Shown: piece by piece, positions 7,267 through 10,420 of the stretch | Position numbering within the stretch: the stretch's first letter is position 1 | Layout of the letters: every line of letters begins with the position of its first letter | Source: an uncultured Candidatus Saccharibacteria bacterium | GTDB lineage: Bacteria > Patescibacteriota > Saccharimonadia > Saccharimonadales > UBA4665 | NCBI GenBank assembly: GCA_903891235.1 | Contig: CAITDW010000180.1 | Coordinates: 1-10,420 of the forward strand | Length of the DNA stretch: 10,420 bases | Direction: 5' to 3' | The notes under the pieces: generated by a model | Told to the model about the DNA's origin: nothing | The model's input: the letters and a program-made list of their open reading frames with translations, nothing else | The model's database searches: none | Made by a program: the position numbers and the translations under genes

Positions 7267-7305
7267 TAACGGATAGTCTGTAATAAAAAATACAATATAA
7301 AATAT

Positions 7306-7334
7306 TTGCAAAACGCTAAAGGTGGGGCTATGAT
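7306..7334 (+). promoter_or_regulatory. promoter of nrdR (and probably nrdJ)
   Basis: TTGCAA (7306-7311), 17 nt, TATGAT (7329-7334), with transcription expected near 7341 and a leader of about 69 nt. The -35 lies in AAATATTTGCAAAA (7300-7313), identical to the 14 bases at the rpsU promoter. A candidate NrdR box lies just downstream of the predicted start. Confidence 0.52.
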
Positions 7335-7345
7335 TATATTTATAA

Positions 7346-7361
7346 ACACTATATGTAGCTA
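7346..7361 (+). promoter_or_regulatory. candidate NrdR box
   Basis: ACACTATATGTAGCTA matches 12 of 16 positions of the known NrdR-box consensus acaCwAtATaTwGtgt, including the whole first nine. A weaker site with the same score lies upstream at 7290-7305 (ATACAATATAAAATAT), and a partly overlapping right half-site with an intact GTGT end is at 7359-7374. NrdR usually binds two boxes in tandem. The main site sits a few bases past the predicted start of transcription, suitable for autorepression. AT-rich surroundings raise the chance of accidental matches, especially for the upstream site. Confidence 0.4.
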
Positions 7362-7393
7362 AAAAATACAGTGTTAGTACATTTAAACTGAAT

Positions 7394-7403
7394 AAAGGAG
7401 GTG
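7394..7403 (+). promoter_or_regulatory. strong Shine-Dalgarno sequence that sets the nrdR start
   Basis: AAAGGAGGTG is a near-perfect complement to the 16S rRNA 3' end. The GGAGG core (7397-7401) is 8 nt before the ATG at 7410. A GTG at 7401 in the same frame overlaps this site and cannot be the start. It is the strongest ribosome-binding site in the window. Confidence 0.85.
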
Positions 7404-7409
7404 TACAAT

Positions 7410-7880
7410 ATGCGATGCAGCCAATGCTATAAAGTTGATACAAAAGTTATCGAATCTCGTGATGTAGCTGAAGGTGAATCCATTCGCAGACGTAGACTTT
7501 GCACTAACTGTCACTATAGATTTACTACCTATGAGCGAGTTGAAAGACCTCAGCTAGTAATCATTAAAAATAATTCTAATAGAGAATTATATAATAGAGA
7601 CAAATTAGTTGCTGGGTTAATGAGAGCCTGTGAAAAGACATCGATTACGAGTGTGCAACTAGACAAATTAGTTGCTGATATTGAGCATGACCTATATTCA
7701 ATCGGTGAACAGGAGCTAAGTTCTTCAAAAATTGGTGACATCACCATGGAGCACATAGCTGATATTGATGAAGTTGCTTATGTAAGGTTCGCAAGTGTAT
7801 ATAAGCGATTCAAAAATATTGCAGGTTTTGAAAAAGAGCTGTCTAATATCAAGAACCGAGATAAAAATAAAATGAGCTAA
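7410..7880 (+). CDS. nrdR: transcriptional repressor NrdR
   Basis: NrdR senses ATP/dATP through an ATP-cone domain and represses ribonucleotide reductase genes by binding NrdR boxes. The 156-residue protein starts MRCSQC, matching the invariant family start (MRCPxC). It has a zinc ribbon with C3, C6, C31 and C34, the arginine-rich 'GESIRRRRLC' stretch (22-31), 'RFTTYERVE' (38-46), then an ATP-cone from about 48 ('QLVIIKNNSNRELYNRDKL') to about 135 ('VAYVRFASVYKRFKNI'). The length is typical. The ATG at 7410 is chosen because of the Shine-Dalgarno sequence and the family N-terminus. The gene lies 130 bp upstream of nrdJ, its expected target, on the same strand, and a candidate NrdR box precedes it, so it may repress itself and nrdJ together. 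Confidence 0.97.
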   Translation: MRCSQCYKVDTKVIESRDVAEGESIRRRRLCTNCHYRFTTYERVERPQLVIIKNNSNRELYNRDKLVAGLMRACEKTSITSVQLDKLVADIEHDLYSIGEQELSSSKIGDITMEHIADIDEVAYVRFASVYKRFKNIAGFEKELSNIKNRDKNKMS

Positions 7881-7881
7881 A

Positions 7882-7895
7882 CCCAATTATTTGGG
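7882..7895 (+). other. short stem-loop directly after nrdR
   Basis: CCCAA (7882-7886) pairs with TTGGG (7891-7895) around a TTAT loop, starting one nt after the nrdR stop codon. No T-tract follows, so it is not a standard terminator by itself. It stands next to a much stronger hairpin and may form a joint structure with it. Confidence 0.45.
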
Positions 7896-7896
7896 C

Positions 7897-7938
7897 GCTC
7901 CTCAGAAATATGTATTAATTTAGATATTTTTGAGGAGC
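7897..7938 (+). other. strong 15-bp stem-loop between nrdR and nrdJ
   Basis: GCTCCTCAGAAATAT (7897-7911) pairs along its full length with ATATTTTTGAGGAGC (7924-7938) with a single G-U wobble; the loop is 12 nt. It lacks a following T-tract, so it is unlikely to be a simple intrinsic terminator. It could stop exonucleases, mark a processing site, or attenuate read-through into nrdJ. The CCTCA in its left arm (7900-7904) could also pair with the TGAGG of the nrdJ ribosome-binding site (8001-8005). From 7962 to the RBS, the leader of nrdJ is nearly free of G and rich in CAA, hence probably unstructured. Confidence 0.6.
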
Positions 7939-8010
7939 TTAGATGATCATTGTCATCAATAGACTCTAACAAAAACACAACAACAATAACCATAACAAAG
8001 TGAGGGTATT

Positions 8011-10420
8011 ATGGGACAAACTACTAGCCTACAGGTTGAGAGGCTCTTTACTCAACCTAAAACAAAAGCTTACGATAAGCTTAAATGGATGAAACAAGAT
8101 TCAATTATTGTTAATCCGTTTAGTAATAAACCTGTTTTTGAACAAAAGGCAGTAGAGTTTCCAGAAAATTGGTCACTCAATGCAATTAACATAGTAGCCC
8201 AAAAATATTTTTGTGGCACTCCAGAAACTTCAGGTAGAGAAAAATCTCTGAAGGATTTGATTGATCGAGTTGCTGATACGATAACAAGACAAGGCTTTCA
8301 AGAGGGGTATTTTGAAACAGAGGAAGAGTCAGAAAATTTTAGAGAGGAGTTAAAATTTATCTTAGCGACTCAGAGGGCAGCATTTAATTCTCCGGTTTGG
8401 TTTAATATTGGTGCTCCTGAGAGAGCACAACAGGCAAGTGCGTGCTTTATATTAGGAATCGAAGATACTATGCCAGCAATCCTTAATTGGTATGTAGAAG
8501 AAGGCATGATTTTTAAAGGTGGTTCTGGATCGGGTATTAATTTAAGTGCTATTAGATCCTCTAAGGAATCATTAGGTAAGAGTGCCGGTACTGCATCAGG
8601 CCCACTAAGTTTTATGCGCGGAGCTGATTCTTCTGCCGGAGCAATTAAGAGTGGCGGAAAAACACGAAGAGCTGCAAAAATGGTAATACTTAATTCTGAT
8701 CATCCAGATATTCAGGAATTTATTTGGTGTAAAGCTATCGAAGAAAGAAAAGCCAGAGTTCTTAAAGAGAATGGTTTTTCAATGGATTTAGATGGAAAAG
8801 ATTCTTTCAGCGTTCAGTACCAAAATGCCAATAATTCAGTCAGAGTAACAGATGAATTTATGAATGCAGTGATCAATAATGATGACTGGGAACTAAAAGG
8901 AGTCAAAGACGGTAATACTATAGAGATCGTTAAAGCAAAAGATTTATTTAGAGAAATATCCGAAGCAACATGGGAATGTGCTGACCCAGGAATGCAATTC
9001 GATACAACTATAAATAAATGGCATACAACTCCTAATGCTGGACGCATTAATGGAAGTAATCCTTGTAGTGAATATATGCATTTAGATAATTCCGCATGTA
9101 ACCTATCTTCAATTAACTTACTCCATTATCTTAATGAAGACGGAACTTTTGACGTTGAATCTTTTAAGCATACAGTTGAAATTATGTTTACAGCACAAGA
9201 AATACTTGTTGGATATTCAAGCTATCCTACCGATAAAATTACAAAGAATGCTAAGGCATATCGAGAACTAGGATTAGGCTACGCTAATCTTGGAGCCCTA
9301 TTGATGGCTCAGGGTTTACCTTATGATTCTGAAGAAGGTAGAGCTCAAGCAGCGGCAATTACTGCAGTCATGACTGGTCATGCATACGCCGTTAGCGCAA
9401 AAATAGCTCACCGAGTCGGAACATTTTCCGGCTACAATAAAGACAGACAGGCCATGTTAAAAGTCCTCAAGATGCACAAGGATGAAGTTGCAAATATTAA
9501 CGCTGAACTAGTGGCCGAAGATCTTCTAAGTGCTGCTCAAAGTGCATGGGACGATGCTGTCGAATTAGCAAATCTTTATGGCGTCAGAAACTCACAAGCT
9601 ACATTGCTTGCACCCACTGGAACTATTGGTTTAATGATGGACTGTGATACTACTGGAATTGAGCCAGATTTAGGTCTTGTTAAGGTTAAAAAATTAGTTG
9701 GCGGTGGAACAATGCATATTGTAAACCAAACAATCCCTAGGGCTTTAAAGGTAATGGGATATTCTAAGTCACAAATTGATGAGATAATAAAATATATTGA
9801 TACTGAAAAAACTATCATCGGTGCTCCAGGGCTGAAACAAGAGCATGTAAATGTCTTCGCCTGTTCTATGGGAGATAATGCCATACATTATCTAGGACAT
9901 GTTAAGATGATGGCAGCCGTACAGCCATTTTTGTCGGGAGCTATTAGTAAAACAGTTAACCTTCCAGAAGAGGTAAGTGTTGAAGAGGTAGAGCAATTAC
10001 ATATTGATTCCTGGAAAATGGGTCTTAAAGCTGTTGCTATCTACAGGGATAATTGTAAAGTCGGACAACCTCTTTCTATGGCTAAAAAAGAAACTAGCGC
10101 CAAAGCAGAAACTTCAGAGGTAAAAGAAAAATCTAATGAAGTCATAGTCCTAAAAGGTGCAGTGAGAAAAGAATTACCAAAAATGAGAAATGCTAGAACA
10201 TTTTCTTTTACTGTCGCAGATAGCCACGGCTATATAACCGTTGGGGAGTATAACGATGGTATGCCAGGTGAACTATTTGTTAACTTCTCGAAACATGGAT
10301 CAACTCTCCTCAATAACACGGGTAGAGTATTTACAAATGCAGGTCGGGACTTAATACTCAAAGGAGGGGACCCCCGCTTCCAAACCTCCTTTGGTCAGCA
10401 AAGCTTTCACCAGAGTTTCT
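8011..10420 (+). CDS. nrdJ: adenosylcobalamin-dependent (class II) ribonucleotide reductase, 3' end open
   Basis: Reduces ribonucleotides to deoxyribonucleotides using a thiyl radical made with coenzyme B12. The 803 codons seen resemble the large actinobacterial (Streptomyces-type) NrdJ over almost their whole length. N350, C352 and E354 in NPCSE fit the active site (C352 the thiyl cysteine). C363 (SACNL) and C145 (SACFIL) fit the redox pair, with the same C352-to-C363 spacing of 11 as in the Thermotoga enzyme. Other marks are 'EEGMIFKGGSGSGINLS' (163-179), 'APTGTIGLMMDCDTTGIEPD' (534-553), 'SGAISKTVNLP' (642-652) and 'GYITVGEY' (740-747). No ATP-cone is seen at the N-terminus. The start ATG has GAGG (8002-8005) 5 nt upstream. 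It follows nrdR. After about residue 766 (SKHGSTL) the family sequence, which should continue towards a GLQYGVP motif, is lost although the frame stays open. No stop codon lies in the window. Confidence 0.93.
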   Translation, partial: MGQTTSLQVERLFTQPKTKAYDKLKWMKQDSIIVNPFSNKPVFEQKAVEFPENWSLNAINIVAQKYFCGTPETSGREKSLKDLIDRVADTITRQGFQEGYFETEEESENFREELKFILATQRAAFNSPVWFNIGAPERAQQASACFILGIEDTMPAILNWYVEEGMIFKGGSGSGINLSAIRSSKESLGKSAGTASGPLSFMRGADSSAGAIKSGGKTRRAAKMVILNSDHPDIQEFIWCKAIEERKARVLKENGFSMDLDGKDSFSVQYQNANNSVRVTDEFMNAVINNDDWELKGVKDGNTIEIVKAKDLFREISEATWECADPGMQFDTTINKWHTTPNAGRINGSNPCSEYMHLDNSACNLSSINLLHYLNEDGTFDVESFKHTVEIMFTAQEILVGYSSYPTDKITKNAKAYRELGLGYANLGALLMAQGLPYDSEEGRAQAAAITAVMTGHAYAVSAKIAHRVGTFSGYNKDRQAMLKVLKMHKDEVANINAELVAEDLLSAAQSAWDDAVELANLYGVRNSQATLLAPTGTIGLMMDCDTTGIEPDLGLVKVKKLVGGGTMHIVNQTIPRALKVMGYSKSQIDEIIKYIDTEKTIIGAPGLKQEHVNVFACSMGDNAIHYLGHVKMMAAVQPFLSGAISKTVNLPEEVSVEEVEQLHIDSWKMGLKAVAIYRDNCKVGQPLSMAKKETSAKAETSEVKEKSNEVIVLKGAVRKELPKMRNARTFSFTVADSHGYITVGEYNDGMPGELFVNFSKHGSTLLNNTGRVFTNAGRDLILKGGDPRFQTSFGQQSFHQSF
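10303..10393 (+). other. structured segment inside nrdJ; possible intron or insertion start
   Basis: Three successive stem-loops can be drawn where NrdJ similarity ends. (1) ACTCTCCTC (10303-10311) with GGGTAGAGT (10320-10328), one mismatch and a T10310-G10321 wobble. (2) GAGTATT (10325-10331) with AATACTC (10353-10359), which competes with the first. (3) CAAAGGAGG (10359-10367) with CCTCCTTTG (10385-10393), a perfect 9-bp stem with a 17-nt loop. The first could act as a group I intron P1 helix, which needs a U-G pair at the 5' splice site. The conserved intron core would lie beyond the window, so the class cannot be confirmed. Confidence 0.33.

Noticed and set aside
7270..7292. A terminator after ftsZ (ACGGA/TCTGT mini-hairpin followed by AATAAAAAA).
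   Set aside because: Only 5 bp with a wobble and a 3-nt loop, and the trailing run is A, not T.
7882..7938. An intrinsic terminator after nrdR.
   Set aside because: Two hairpins are present but neither is followed by a T-tract, so they were listed as structures rather than terminators.
7881..8010. A cobalamin riboswitch before nrdJ.
   Set aside because: The 130-bp spacer is too short, its 3' half is almost free of G, and no B12-box-like sequence was found.
1..10420. UGA recoded as glycine (as in Gracilibacteria), suggested by no gene here ending in TGA.
   Set aside because: Stops are TAA eight times and TAG once, but no long gene needs read-through of TGA; the standard code explains all full-length frames.
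10309..10420. An intein in nrdJ.
   Set aside because: The residues after the break lack an N-terminal Cys/Ser splice block (CLxxxT-like), and the DNA shows RNA-like stems instead.
1..10420. CRISPR arrays, tRNA or rRNA genes, insertion sequences, toxin-antitoxin or phage genes.
   Set aside because: No repeat arrays, cloverleaf-like segments, transposase motifs or terminal repeats were seen; apart from the nrdJ end the window is ordinary core genome.

Overview
The window is a compact, AT-rich stretch of bacterial chromosome carrying housekeeping genes only. The small proteins, very tight spacing, several genes without a Shine-Dalgarno sequence, and the set priA-def, rpsU-yqeY-adk-map, ftsA-ftsZ and nrdR-nrdJ suggest a member of the Candidate Phyla Radiation (Patescibacteria). 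Saccharibacteria is a reasonable guess, but this is inferred from gene content and style and was not tested by phylogeny. The standard genetic code fits: all long genes read through without in-frame UGA.

Layout. On the minus strand, priA (replication-restart helicase) is followed by the first 63 codons of def (peptide deformylase), which runs off the left edge. From about 2200 rightwards everything is on the plus strand: a small winged-helix protein; a tight four-gene run rpsU (bS21), yqeY, adk-like kinase and map (methionine aminopeptidase); ftsA and ftsZ, each with its own promoter; then nrdR and an adenosylcobalamin-dependent ribonucleotide reductase gene, nrdJ, still open at the right edge. 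No stretch longer than 300 bases lacks a gene.

How the genes fit together. def and map carry out the two successive N-terminal processing steps on new proteins. rpsU and yqeY are translation-linked. FtsA anchors FtsZ to the membrane at the division site. NrdR is the ATP-cone repressor of ribonucleotide reductase genes and sits directly upstream of its expected target, as in the actinobacterial nrdRJ arrangement.

Regulation. Sigma70-like promoters can be read by eye before def, priA, the winged-helix gene, rpsU, ftsA, ftsZ and nrdR. Four of them (def, priA, rpsU, ftsA) place the -10 box only 6 to 9 nt before the ATG, implying leaderless mRNAs. ftsZ, nrdR and nrdJ instead have leaders with Shine-Dalgarno sequences.

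The most unusual spot is the last ~115 bases. NrdJ similarity stops abruptly near codon 767, the DNA becomes richer in GC, and three successive stem-loops can be drawn, the first resembling a group I intron P1 helix at the breakpoint. An intron or other insertion in nrdJ, or an assembly fault at the window edge, are the main explanations. No wholly new multi-gene system is evident.
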